Part shown: positions 44,900-52,949 of the stretch, one piece after another | How the letters are laid out: each line of letters starts with the position of its first letter | Position numbering within the stretch: position 1 is the first letter of the stretch | Origin: JAYVYM01 sp046593925 | GTDB lineage: Bacteria > Actinomycetota > Actinomycetes > Mycobacteriales > SCTD01 | Direction of reading: 5' to 3' | Length of the DNA: 57,356 bases | NCBI GenBank assembly: GCA_046593925.1 | Contig: JBKJQN010000030.1 | Span: 1 to 57,356, forward strand | Notes under the pieces: model-generated | Database searches by the model: none | What the model was told of the DNA's origin: nothing | The model's input: the letters and a program-made list of their open reading frames with translations, nothing else | Position numbers and translations under genes: made by a program

Positions 44900-45292
44900 G
44901 TGCCCGAGCTCGTCGTACCCCGGCTGGCCGTGGCGGCCTCGGTCCGTGACGCCGCCCCCCGACCGGCGGGCTACGTCCCGTCGAGCCATCTGTGGTGGGT
45001 GGACGGCGCCACCTTCCTGGGCCGGGTCCACATCCGGCACCGGCTCAACCCGTTCCTGCGCGAGCTGGGTGGCCACCTCGGCTACCACGTCGTCCCGACC
45101 TACCGGCGTCTCGGGCACGCCACCGCCATGCTGGCCGCGGCGCTGCCGGTCGCCGCCGCGCTGCAGATCGAGTGCCTGCTGTTGACCTGCGACGCCGACA
45201 ACACCGCCTCGCGCAGGGTGATCGAGGCCAACGGTGGTCTGCGGCAGGACCGGCGCGGCGACAAGCTGCGCTACTGGGTCCCGACCTCGTAG
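44900..45292 (+). CDS. GNAT-family N-acetyltransferase, shortened N-terminus
   Basis: 130-aa acetyltransferase-like protein. The core is clear: YVPSSHLWWVDGATFLGRVHIRHRLNPFLRE, then the acetyl-CoA-binding segment YRRLGHATAML and the C-terminal CDADNTASRRVIEANGG...LRYWVPTS. Relatives I recall are about 180-190 aa; here the start VPRLAVAASVRDA joins RPAGYVPSS directly, so roughly 50 residues of the first helices are missing. GTG 44900 has no strong ribosome site and directly follows HAD remnants in the same frame. The protein may be inactive, a product of the deletion that damaged the HAD gene. Confidence 0.6.
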   Translation: MPELVVPRLAVAASVRDAAPRPAGYVPSSHLWWVDGATFLGRVHIRHRLNPFLRELGGHLGYHVVPTYRRLGHATAMLAAALPVAAALQIECLLLTCDADNTASRRVIEANGGLRQDRRGDKLRYWVPTS

Positions 45293-45350
45293 ACCCCCAT
45301 CACCCCGGGCGTCCGTCGGCCGCATCGTGGGCGGCCGGGGCCGGCCGGCG

Positions 45351-46142
45351 CTAGCCCATGCCGGTGGGCACACCCGCTGGGTCGATGGGGGTGGTCGGGT
45401 TGCCGTCGGCGTCCAGCGGCCCGGGCACCCCTCGGAAGCGGTACTGCACCGGCTCGCGACCGGCCTGCAGCAGCCACGCCTGCCCGGTGTCGGGGGAGTC
45501 GAAGGCCTGCAGGACGGCCCGCCCCGCGACGTCGACCGGGATGATCGGCACGGCGCTCGCGTCCAGGTGCTGCCTGATCCCGGTGATGATCCGGGTCTCG
45601 GCGAACCCGGGGCAGAACGCGTTGACCCGGATGCGCTCGTGCGCGAGGGAAGGCCCGAGCGCGCGCACGAAGCCGACGACGGCGTGCTTGTTGGCGCCGT
45701 ACACCGGGTCGAACGACGTCGCCGTCAGCCCGGCCATCGAGGCCGTCGCCACGATCGAGCCACCGCCACGTCGCCGCAGGGCCGGGATGGCGGCGTGCGC
45801 GCCGAACACCACACCGTCGAGGTTGACGCCCATCGCCCGGCGGTAGCGCTGCAGGTCGAAGTCGTCGGCGACGCCGCAGCCGGTCGAGATGCCGGCGTTG
45901 AGGAACACCAGGTCAAGCCCGCCGTGCACCTGCTCGGCGGCCAGCGTCGTCGCCACCACCTGGTCGAAGTCCGAGACGTCGCAGGGCAGGAAGTGGCCGC
46001 CGACCTCGTCGGCGACCGCCCGCCCGCCCGCCTCGTCGATGTCGACGAGCACGACGGCGTCGCCGCGGCGCACGAGCTGACGGGCGACTTCGGCCCCGAA
46101 GCCCGACGCCCCACCGGTGATCAGCGCGACCTGACCGCTCAC
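45351..46142 (-). CDS. Short-chain dehydrogenase/reductase
   Basis: Classical SDR of 263 aa: TGGASGFG at 9-16, FLNAGIS, catalytic Ser in VATASMAGL, and YGANK active site. The C-terminal part (ILRAGREPVQYRF-like LLQAGREPVQYRFRGVPGP) is extended. The start GTG 46142 overlaps the stop of the acyl-CoA dehydrogenase gene as GTGA, so it is the third gene of a three-gene operon. Probably oxidises a beta-hydroxyacyl-CoA or alcohol produced by that pathway; the substrate is unknown. Confidence 0.86.
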   Translation of the reverse strand: MSGQVALITGGASGFGAEVARQLVRRGDAVVLVDIDEAGGRAVADEVGGHFLPCDVSDFDQVVATTLAAEQVHGGLDLVFLNAGISTGCGVADDFDLQRYRRAMGVNLDGVVFGAHAAIPALRRRGGGSIVATASMAGLTATSFDPVYGANKHAVVGFVRALGPSLAHERIRVNAFCPGFAETRIITGIRQHLDASAVPIIPVDVAGRAVLQAFDSPDTGQAWLLQAGREPVQYRFRGVPGPLDADGNPTTPIDPAGVPTGMG

Positions 46143-47329
46143 GCCGCGCCCGCAGCCACTCCCGTGCCCTGGACGCCGGCCGAGCCGCCGGGGGTGACGC
46201 CGCTCGGGCCCCCGCCGCCGAGCAGCCGGTCGACCGTCAGCTGCGCGATGCGCTCGCGGTGCTGGCTGGCGTCGCCGTAGGCGAACTCCAGGCGCTTGGC
46301 GCGCTTGAAGGCGAAGTGTGCATCGTGCTCCCAGGTGTAGCCGATCCCCCCGAGGTACTGGATCATCGCGGCGGTGGCGGCGTTCGCAGCGTCGCCGGCC
46401 TTCGCTTTGGCGATCGACGCGGCGAGCTGCCGGTCGTCGGCGTCGACGTCCTGGGCGTGGGCGGCGTACAGGGCGGCGTGCTCGGCCATCGTCACCGCGA
46501 TGTGCAGGTCGGCGAGGTCGTGCTTGATGGCCTGGAAGGAGCCGACCGGCTTGCCGAACTGCACGCGGGTCTTGTCGTACTCGACGGTGTCGGTGATCGC
46601 CTTGCGGGCGGTACCGACCAGGTCGTTGGCGGCGAGCACCGCAGCCCGGTCCAGCAGGTCGCGCAGGACGTCGTTGCCGCCGGCGTCGAGCCGCTCGCCA
46701 GGCGCGCCGTCGAGTACCACGGTCTGCAGCCGGGTCGTCCGGTCCAGCACCTCGTGGTCGGTGATGGTGACGCCGTCGCCGGCCGCGTCGACGAGGTACA
46801 GGCCGGCCGCGCCGCTCGGGTCAAGGGCCGCGACGACGAGCGTGTCGGCGACCGCGGCGTACTCCACCAGCCCGAGGTCGCCGGACAGCAGGCCGTCCCG
46901 GGCCGTCGCGGCCGGAACGGTGGCCGAGCCGGCCCGTAGCAGGGCCACGGCGCCCTTCACCTCGCCTGCGGCCAGGCGGGGCAGCAGCTCGGTCTGCTGA
47001 CTCTTGCTGCCGGCCAGCCGGACCGCCTCGCCGGCCAGGATCGTGCCGAGCCACGGCCCGGGGACCGTGCCGGCGCCGAACGCGCGCGCGATGACGGCGG
47101 CGTCGAGCAGGCCCAGACCGATCCCGTCGTGCTCCTCGGGTACCAGCACGGCGAGCCAGCCCTGCTCCCCGATCGCCTGCCACAGCGCAGCCGGTACGCC
47201 GTCGTCGGAGCCGCTGCCGGCCAGCCCGTCGTACAGCGCCCGGACCTGGGCCGGCCCGAACCGGTCGCGCAGGTAGGAGCGGACCGCGTCCTGCAGGGCG
47301 CGCTGCTCGTCGTCGAGGGCGAACTCCAT
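46139..47329 (-). CDS. Acyl-CoA dehydrogenase, subunit-type partner (396 aa)
   Basis: FAD-dependent acyl-CoA dehydrogenase fold: N-terminal helical domain (FALDDEQRALQDAVRSYLRDRF), middle beta domain with loose conservation, C-terminal helices with TRVQFGKPVGSFQAIKHDLADL and MIQYLGGIGYTWEHDAHFAFKRAKR. It lacks several FAD-contact residues found in its neighbour. In actinobacteria such adjacent pairs form alpha2beta2 enzymes sharing one active site (for example ChsE1-ChsE2 in steroid side-chain oxidation), so this is likely the partner subunit of the gene at 47345. The start is ATG 47329, 15 bp after that gene. It ends in a Gly/Ala-rich tail. Confidence 0.88.
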   Translation of the reverse strand: MEFALDDEQRALQDAVRSYLRDRFGPAQVRALYDGLAGSGSDDGVPAALWQAIGEQGWLAVLVPEEHDGIGLGLLDAAVIARAFGAGTVPGPWLGTILAGEAVRLAGSKSQQTELLPRLAAGEVKGAVALLRAGSATVPAATARDGLLSGDLGLVEYAAVADTLVVAALDPSGAAGLYLVDAAGDGVTITDHEVLDRTTRLQTVVLDGAPGERLDAGGNDVLRDLLDRAAVLAANDLVGTARKAITDTVEYDKTRVQFGKPVGSFQAIKHDLADLHIAVTMAEHAALYAAHAQDVDADDRQLAASIAKAKAGDAANAATAAMIQYLGGIGYTWEHDAHFAFKRAKRLEFAYGDASQHRERIAQLTVDRLLGGGGPSGVTPGGSAGVQGTGVAAGAA

Positions 47330-47344
47330 GGCTGGCAGACCTTC

Positions 47345-48550
47345 CTAGCGGGGGAGGCCGAGCACGCGCTCGGCGACGATGTTGCGCTGCACCTGCTGTG
47401 AGCCGCCCCAGATGGTGCACGAGCGCGACCACATGGCCAGCGTGGTGAGCTCCGCCAGCGACATGCCCGGCTGCGGGTCCGGCACCTGGAAGCCGGTGCC
47501 GAGCACGGCTTCGTAGGTGTCGCTGACCCGGCGGAACGTCTCCGACCACATGATCTTGGTCATCGAGGCCTCGAAGCCGAGGTCCTTGCCCTTGGACGTC
47601 TGGGTGAGGATGTGCCAGGAGTGGTACTTCAGGCACTCCAGCTCGACCAGCGCGTTCGCCATCTGCTGGCGCAGGACCGGGTCGTCGGCGGCCTTGACGC
47701 GACCCCCGGCGGCGGTGTCGCGATCGACCTCGTGGGCCAGCGCGACCACCTGCTGCCACTGCTTGTGGAACTCGGTGTACTGGCCGATCGCCGAGCTGCC
47801 GCGCTCAAAGCTCAGCAGCAGCATGGCGACCTGCCAGCCGTTACCCTCGCCGCCGAGCACGTCGGTCGACGAGCAGGTGGCGTCGGTGAAGAACACCTCG
47901 CCGAACTCGCTGGCGCCCGTCATCTGCTTCAGGGGCCGGGCCTCGACGCCCGGCTGGTGCATGTCGACCATCAGCATCGAGATGCCGGCGTGCTTGCTGC
48001 CGCCGGAGTCACCGGTCCGGACCATCGCAAAGATCTTGTCGCCGTGCATTGCGTTGGTGGTCCAGATCTTCTGGCCGTTCAGGACGTACTCGTTGCCCTG
48101 GAGTTCACCCTTCATCTGCAGCGCGGCCAGGTCGGAGCCCGCGCCGGGCTCGGAGAAGCCCTGGCACCAGATCACCTCGTTGTGCAGCAGCGGCTTGATG
48201 ATCGAACGCTTCTGCTCCTCGGTGCCCAGCGCCATGACGGTCGGGGCAAGGAAGGTCAGCCCGAGCGGGTTGACGGTCGTCGGTGCGTTCGCCAGCGCCA
48301 TCTCGCGGTCGTAGACCGCCTTCATCGTCGGCGTGCCGCCGCGACCGCCGTACTCGGCAGGCCACAGGATCCCGGCGAAGCCGGCGGCGGCTTTGGCGGC
48401 CTCCCACTCGCGCCGGATGGCGAACTGCTCGTCGTCGGTCTTGGCCGCCCAATAGGCCGGTTCGCGCATCTCCGGCGGCAGGGCGCCGGCCAGCCACGAC
48501 CGCAGCTCGCGACGGAAGTCCTCGTCCTCCGGGCTGTAGCGCAGGTCCAC
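47345..48550 (-). CDS. Acyl-CoA dehydrogenase, catalytic-type subunit (401 aa)
   Basis: FadE-type flavoprotein introducing a double bond into an acyl-CoA. Features: WPAEYGGRGG, the FAD-binding WCQGFSEPGAGSDLAALQ, NGQKIWTTNAMHGD, and the C-terminal IWGGSQQVQRNIVAERVLGLPR that closes the FAD site. It is the first gene of an operon with a second dehydrogenase subunit and an SDR, a layout typical of actinobacterial side-chain or branched acyl-CoA oxidation. GTG 48550 has GAGGAG 5 nt upstream. A GAACG-T-CGTTC inverted repeat lies 35-45 nt before the start. Confidence 0.9.
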   Translation of the reverse strand: MDLRYSPEDEDFRRELRSWLAGALPPEMREPAYWAAKTDDEQFAIRREWEAAKAAAGFAGILWPAEYGGRGGTPTMKAVYDREMALANAPTTVNPLGLTFLAPTVMALGTEEQKRSIIKPLLHNEVIWCQGFSEPGAGSDLAALQMKGELQGNEYVLNGQKIWTTNAMHGDKIFAMVRTGDSGGSKHAGISMLMVDMHQPGVEARPLKQMTGASEFGEVFFTDATCSSTDVLGGEGNGWQVAMLLLSFERGSSAIGQYTEFHKQWQQVVALAHEVDRDTAAGGRVKAADDPVLRQQMANALVELECLKYHSWHILTQTSKGKDLGFEASMTKIMWSETFRRVSDTYEAVLGTGFQVPDPQPGMSLAELTTLAMWSRSCTIWGGSQQVQRNIVAERVLGLPR

Positions 48551-48584
48551 GGGGTCTCCTCGAGCAGGCGGTTGGGGGCAAACC

Positions 48585-48595
48585 GAACGTCGTTC
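48585..48595. promoter_or_regulatory. Inverted repeat GAACG-T-CGTTC in the divergent acyl-CoA dehydrogenase/IMPase region
   Basis: Perfect 5+5 bp palindrome with a 1-bp centre, in the 110-bp gap between divergent starts 48550 and 48661. Position fits a TetR-type operator for the fatty-acid-like operon. No regulator gene adjoins. Confidence 0.4.
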
Positions 48596-48660
48596 TACTA
48601 CGAACTGCGCGCCGGTCGCCATCCGGGGGTGCTGCAGCCGGCACCGAGGACACTGGCGCG

Positions 48661-49494
48661 GTGGAACCTGACCTCGACGGCCTGCTCGCGATCGCGACCG
48701 GGCTGGCCTGCTCCGCCGGTGCGCTGGCGCTGTCCATGCGCGCCGGGATCCGTGCCGACACGACAAAGTCGAGCCCGACCGACGTCGTGACCGCCGCCGA
48801 CCGGGCTGTCGAGCGACTGCTGGTCGAGGGCATCCGGGAGGCCCGCCCCGATGACGGCCTGCTGGGGGAGGAGGGCGCCGGCCGAACCGGCAGCACCGGG
48901 CTGCGCTGGGTGGTCGACCCGATCGACGGCACCGTGAACTACCTGTACGGGCTGCCGCAGTGGGCCATCTCGATCGGCGTCGAGCACGAGCGTCGCACCG
49001 TCGTCGGGGTGGTTCTCGACCCCTCGAAGGACGAGCTGTTCACGGCTGTACGGGGGCGCGGCAGTGCCCTGAACGGCGAGCCGCTGGCGTGCAACCGGCT
49101 GACCGACCTGTCGCAGGCGCTGGTCGCGACCGGCTTCGGCTACGACGCCCGGCGGCGGGCCGCCCCGGCCGCGGTCCTGCCGGCGGTGCTGCCGGCCGTC
49201 CGCGACCTGCGCCGGATCGGCGCGGGGGCCCTGGACCTGTGCGCGGTCGCGTCGGGGCGGGTGGACGCCTACTACGAGCAGGGGCTCTCGCCCTGGGACC
49301 TGTCCGCCGGTGGCCTGGTCGCGACCGAGGCGGGGGCCCGGCTGGGAGGCCTGCGGGGCCGAGCGGCCGGGTTCCCGATGGTCGTCGCCGCGGCCCCCGG
49401 CGTCTGGGACGCCCTGCACGACCTGCTTGTCGCCCACGACGCCGACGCCGACCCAGTCGGCGACTTCCGCAGCCCGGACCCGTTCGACTGGTGA
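48661..49494 (+). CDS. Inositol-monophosphatase family phosphatase
   Basis: Mg-dependent sugar-phosphate phosphatase of 277 aa. The metal-binding motifs are complete: GEEGAG, WVVDPIDGTVNYLYG and the C-terminal SPWDLSAGGLVATEAGA. Family members dephosphorylate inositol phosphate, histidinol phosphate or fructose bisphosphate; which applies here cannot be told from sequence. GTG 48661. The stop TGA overlaps a possible GTG (49491) of the next GTPase gene, so the two may be coupled. Confidence 0.9.
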   Translation: MEPDLDGLLAIATGLACSAGALALSMRAGIRADTTKSSPTDVVTAADRAVERLLVEGIREARPDDGLLGEEGAGRTGSTGLRWVVDPIDGTVNYLYGLPQWAISIGVEHERRTVVGVVLDPSKDELFTAVRGRGSALNGEPLACNRLTDLSQALVATGFGYDARRRAAPAAVLPAVLPAVRDLRRIGAGALDLCAVASGRVDAYYEQGLSPWDLSAGGLVATEAGARLGGLRGRAAGFPMVVAAAPGVWDALHDLLVAHDADADPVGDFRSPDPFDW

Positions 49495-49550
49495 TCGTCG
49501 GCGCCGACCCGGACGCGTCGCCGGCCCGTTCGTCAGGCAGGCTGACCCGC

Positions 49551-51266
49551 GTGAGCGAACTGCGCAAAGGCGACGCGGCGGTCGCGGTCGCCCTGACGGG
49601 TCTGCGCGACGGCGTGGCCGCCGTCCGCCTCGGTCTGGCGGCACCGGGCGCGGCGGCGGCGGCGCGGACGGCCAGGGCGGTCGTGGCCCAGGTCGACGAC
49701 TACCTGCTGCCCCGGCTGCGACAGATCGACGCGCCCCTGCTGGCGGTCGTCGGTGGCTCCACCGGTGCCGGCAAGTCGACCCTGGTCAACACGCTGCTCG
49801 GCGCCGAGGTCTCGCCGGCCGGGGTGCTGCGGCCGACCACCCGCGCCCCGGTGCTGGTGTGCGCGCCCGCCGACCGGCACTGGTTCGAGGGCGACCGGGT
49901 GCTCCCGTCGCTGGCCAGGGTCACTGGAGCCGGCGCCGACGCGGGCGCCGGCTCGCTGCGGCTGGTCGACCTGCCGTCCCTGCCCAGCGGGCTGGCACTA
50001 CTCGACGCGCCCGACGTCGACAGCGTCGTCACGACCAACCGCGACCTGGCCGGGCAGCTGCTGGCCGCCGCCGACCTGTGGGTCTTCGTGACCACCGCCG
50101 CCCGGTACGCAGATGCGGTGCCGTGGGACCTGCTGCGCACCGCGCAGGAACGCGCGACCGCACTCGCCGTGGTGCTCGACCGGGTGCCGCCCGAGGCCGT
50201 CGAGGAGGTCGGGGACGACCTGCGGGCGATGCTCGTGAGGGCCGGCCTCGGCGAGGCCACGCTGTTCGTGGTCCAGGAGCGGCGACTCGAGGCAGGCCTG
50301 CTGCCGGACGACCAGGTCGCCGCGGTGCGCGAGTGGCTGCACGGTCTGGCCGGTGACGCCGAGGCCCGGGCAGCCGTCGTACGCCAGACGCTGCGCGGTG
50401 CGCTCGACAGCCTCGCCGGTCGGGTCGGTGAGCTCGTGGACGCGGTCGCCGCCCAGGACGCCGCAGCGCAGGCGCTCGCCACGGCGGCGACCTCGGCGTA
50501 CGCCGCCGCGGGGGCCGACGTCGACGACGGCGTGCGCTCAGGGTCGCTGCTGCGCGGCGAGGTACTCGCCCGGTGGCAGGACTTCGTCGGTACAGGCGAG
50601 TGGATGCGCAGCCTGGAGTCACGGGTCGGCCGGCTCCGCGACCGGGTGGGCGCGGTCTTCTCCGGCCGGGTGTCGGCCGCCGACGGGGTCACCGGCGCGT
50701 TGGAGAGCAGCGTGGAGTCGCTGCTGCAGGCCGCCGCGGACCGGGCGGCGGAGCGGACCGTGACCACCTGGCGGGCCACCCCTGGCGGCGCGGCGCTGCT
50801 CGCCGGCCGTGAGCAGGAGCTCGACCGGTCCTCCACCGCCTTCGCCGAGGCGGCCGCCCGCGAAGTACGGGCCTGGCAGGGGCGGGTGCTGGAGCTGGTC
50901 GGGGAGCAGGGCCAGGACAAACGCGCGACCGCCCGCGCGCTGTCCTTCGGCGTCAACGGAGCCGGCCTCGCGGTGATGGTCGCGGTGTTCGCCCAGACCG
51001 GCGGTCTGTCCGGGGCGGAGGTCGCGGTCGCGGGCGGGACGAGCGCGGTGAGCCAGAAGGTGCTCGAGGCGGTGTTCGGCGACGCCGCGGTCCGTGGGCT
51101 GGCGACCCACGCCCGGCAGGACCTCGCCGAGCGTGCCGAGCGGCTGCTGGCGGCTGAGTGCCGGCGGTTCAGCGCGCTGGTCGAGGCCGCGGTACCTGCG
51201 CCGGACACCGCCGCCGGCTTGCGCGTCGCCCTGGCCGGCCTCGCGGTGTCCCGGCGTGCGCCGTGA
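49551..51266 (+). CDS. Dynamin/YfjP-like GTPase, first of a pair
   Basis: Large P-loop GTPase-like protein of 571 aa: GGSTGAGKSTLVNTLLGAEVSPAGVLRPTTRAP (P-loop and switch I Thr) at about 66-98, G3-like LVDLPSLPSG, but no clear N/TKxD motif (only VVLDRVPPEA). The long C-terminal part is alpha-helical and Ala/Arg/Glu-rich, with one hydrophobic stretch (FGVNGAGLAVMVAVF) near residue 470. Bacterial dynamin-like proteins commonly occur as adjacent pairs acting on membranes. GTG 49551 is used; GTG 49491, overlapping the upstream stop as GTGA, is an alternative giving 20 more residues. The next GTPase gene overlaps its stop. Confidence 0.82.
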   Translation: MSELRKGDAAVAVALTGLRDGVAAVRLGLAAPGAAAAARTARAVVAQVDDYLLPRLRQIDAPLLAVVGGSTGAGKSTLVNTLLGAEVSPAGVLRPTTRAPVLVCAPADRHWFEGDRVLPSLARVTGAGADAGAGSLRLVDLPSLPSGLALLDAPDVDSVVTTNRDLAGQLLAAADLWVFVTTAARYADAVPWDLLRTAQERATALAVVLDRVPPEAVEEVGDDLRAMLVRAGLGEATLFVVQERRLEAGLLPDDQVAAVREWLHGLAGDAEARAAVVRQTLRGALDSLAGRVGELVDAVAAQDAAAQALATAATSAYAAAGADVDDGVRSGSLLRGEVLARWQDFVGTGEWMRSLESRVGRLRDRVGAVFSGRVSAADGVTGALESSVESLLQAAADRAAERTVTTWRATPGGAALLAGREQELDRSSTAFAEAAAREVRAWQGRVLELVGEQGQDKRATARALSFGVNGAGLAVMVAVFAQTGGLSGAEVAVAGGTSAVSQKVLEAVFGDAAVRGLATHARQDLAERAERLLAAECRRFSALVEAAVPAPDTAAGLRVALAGLAVSRRAP

Positions 51267-52846
51267 GAGGTCGGGAGGTGCTGCTCGCCGACCGGCTGGC
51301 CGGCCTTCGTGAGGCCGTCGCTGCCGCTGACGGCCACCTGCCTGCTGAGGCTGTCGCGCCGGCACGGGCGGTGCTGGCCAAGGCCGGCGCCCGGATTGCA
51401 CTCGGCGACGCCACCGTTGTGGCGCTCGCCGGTGCCACTGGTAGCGGCAAGTCCTCGCTGTTCAACCGCTTCGTCGGCGCCGAGGTGTCGCCCCCGGGCG
51501 TCCGGCGGCCCACGACCGGCACCCCGCACGCTGCCGTCTGGTCCTCGACCGCCGACCGGGCCGCGCTGCTGGACTGGCTCGGAGCGCCGCGCCGGCACCT
51601 GGTGACCAGCCCGTCCCGCACGCTCGACGGGCTGGTGATGCTGGACCTGCCCGACCACGACTCGACCGCGCTGCACCACCGGTTCGAGGTCGACCGGCTG
51701 GTCGAGGTCGTCGATGTGCTGGTGTGGGCCCTGGACCCGCAGAAGTACGCCGACGCGCCCGTGCACGAGCGCTACCTGCGGCCGTACGCCACCCACGCCG
51801 GTGTCCTGGTCGTCGTCCTCAACCAGGTCGACCGGCTCGAGCCCACGCCGCGGACGGCGTGCCTGGCCGACCTGCGTGGCCTGCTGGACCGCGAGGGCCT
51901 CGCTGAGGTGCCGCTGCTGGCCGTGTCGGCCCGCACCGGGACGGGGGTCGCGGACCTGCGGGTCGAGCTCGAACGGCGGGTTGCGGCCCGGCGCGCGGCG
52001 AGCGACCGGCTGGCTGCCGACGCCCGCCGGGTCGCCAGGGCGCTGGCCCGCGACTGCGGCGCCGGGCGCGACGTCGGCGAGAGCGACCGCCGGTCCCTCG
52101 TCGATGCGCTGGCCGAAGCCGCCGGCGTACCGGCCGTCATCACGGCCGTCGAGGGCTCGGTGCGGCGGGCCGGCAGCGTGGCGACCGGCTGGCCGCCGGT
52201 GCGCTGGACGGCCGGGTTGCGGGCGGACCCGCTGCGCCGGCTGCACCTCACCGGCGCGCCGCAGGAGCGCGGCAGGACCTCGCTCGCGGCAGCATCCAGC
52301 GTGTCGACCGCGCGGGTGGCCACGGCACTGCGTCAGGTGCGACAGGTCGCCGGCGACGAGCTGTCGCCCGGCTGGCGCGACAGCCTTCGGCGCGAGCTCG
52401 ACGCGCGGGAGCAGGCCCTGCCGGAGCGGCTCGACAGGGCGGTGGCCGGCACCGACCTGCGCACCGACCAGGTGCCGTCGTGGTGGTCGCTGGCCGTGCT
52501 CGGCCAGCGGGCCCTGCTGGTGGTCGCTGCCGTCGGTGCGCTCTGGCTGCTGGTCCTGGCGGTTCTCGGCGGCCTGCAGCTGGACGCCGCCCTACCGCTT
52601 CCGCACGTCGGCGTGCTGCCGTTGCCGACCGCGCTGCTGCTCGGGGGTCTGATCGCCGGGCTGCTGCTGGCCGCCGGCTGCCGGCCGTTCGTCGCCCGTA
52701 CGGCGGCCAGGCGTGGGCGACAGGCGCGCGCTGTGCTGCTGGAGCGCGTCGCGGACGTCGCCCAGGGCGAGCTGCTCGGCCCGCTGGCGGCGCAGCGGGC
52801 TGCCCACGAGCGGTTCCGTACCGGCGTGCGGCGTGCCGCCACCTGA
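51263..52846 (+). CDS. Dynamin/YfjP-like GTPase with C-terminal membrane segments, second of a pair
   Basis: GTPase of 527 aa with a full set of motifs: GATGSGKSSLFNRF (P-loop), RRPTTGTPHA (switch I), MLDLPDHDS (G3), LNQVDRLE (G4) and VSARTG (G5). Two hydrophobic helices at about 410-435 (LLVVAAVGALWLLVLAVLGG) and 450-470 (ALLLGGLIAGLLLAAG) anchor the C-terminal half. Pairing with a second GTPase through a GTGA overlap suggests a hetero-oligomer, as for DynA/DynB of Streptomyces, where such proteins support septation; that parallel is inference. The start is GTG 51263. Confidence 0.85.
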   Translation: MRGREVLLADRLAGLREAVAAADGHLPAEAVAPARAVLAKAGARIALGDATVVALAGATGSGKSSLFNRFVGAEVSPPGVRRPTTGTPHAAVWSSTADRAALLDWLGAPRRHLVTSPSRTLDGLVMLDLPDHDSTALHHRFEVDRLVEVVDVLVWALDPQKYADAPVHERYLRPYATHAGVLVVVLNQVDRLEPTPRTACLADLRGLLDREGLAEVPLLAVSARTGTGVADLRVELERRVAARRAASDRLAADARRVARALARDCGAGRDVGESDRRSLVDALAEAAGVPAVITAVEGSVRRAGSVATGWPPVRWTAGLRADPLRRLHLTGAPQERGRTSLAAASSVSTARVATALRQVRQVAGDELSPGWRDSLRRELDAREQALPERLDRAVAGTDLRTDQVPSWWSLAVLGQRALLVVAAVGALWLLVLAVLGGLQLDAALPLPHVGVLPLPTALLLGGLIAGLLLAAGCRPFVARTAARRGRQARAVLLERVADVAQGELLGPLAAQRAAHERFRTGVRRAAT

Positions 52847-52949
52847 GCGACCCAGCGTCGGACACCCGTGTGGCGCAGTGTGCGTCACCTCCTTCGTGGG
52901 AGACTTGTCCCCTACCCCGCAACCGGTTGTGGTGCGGCCGGGAGGTGGC

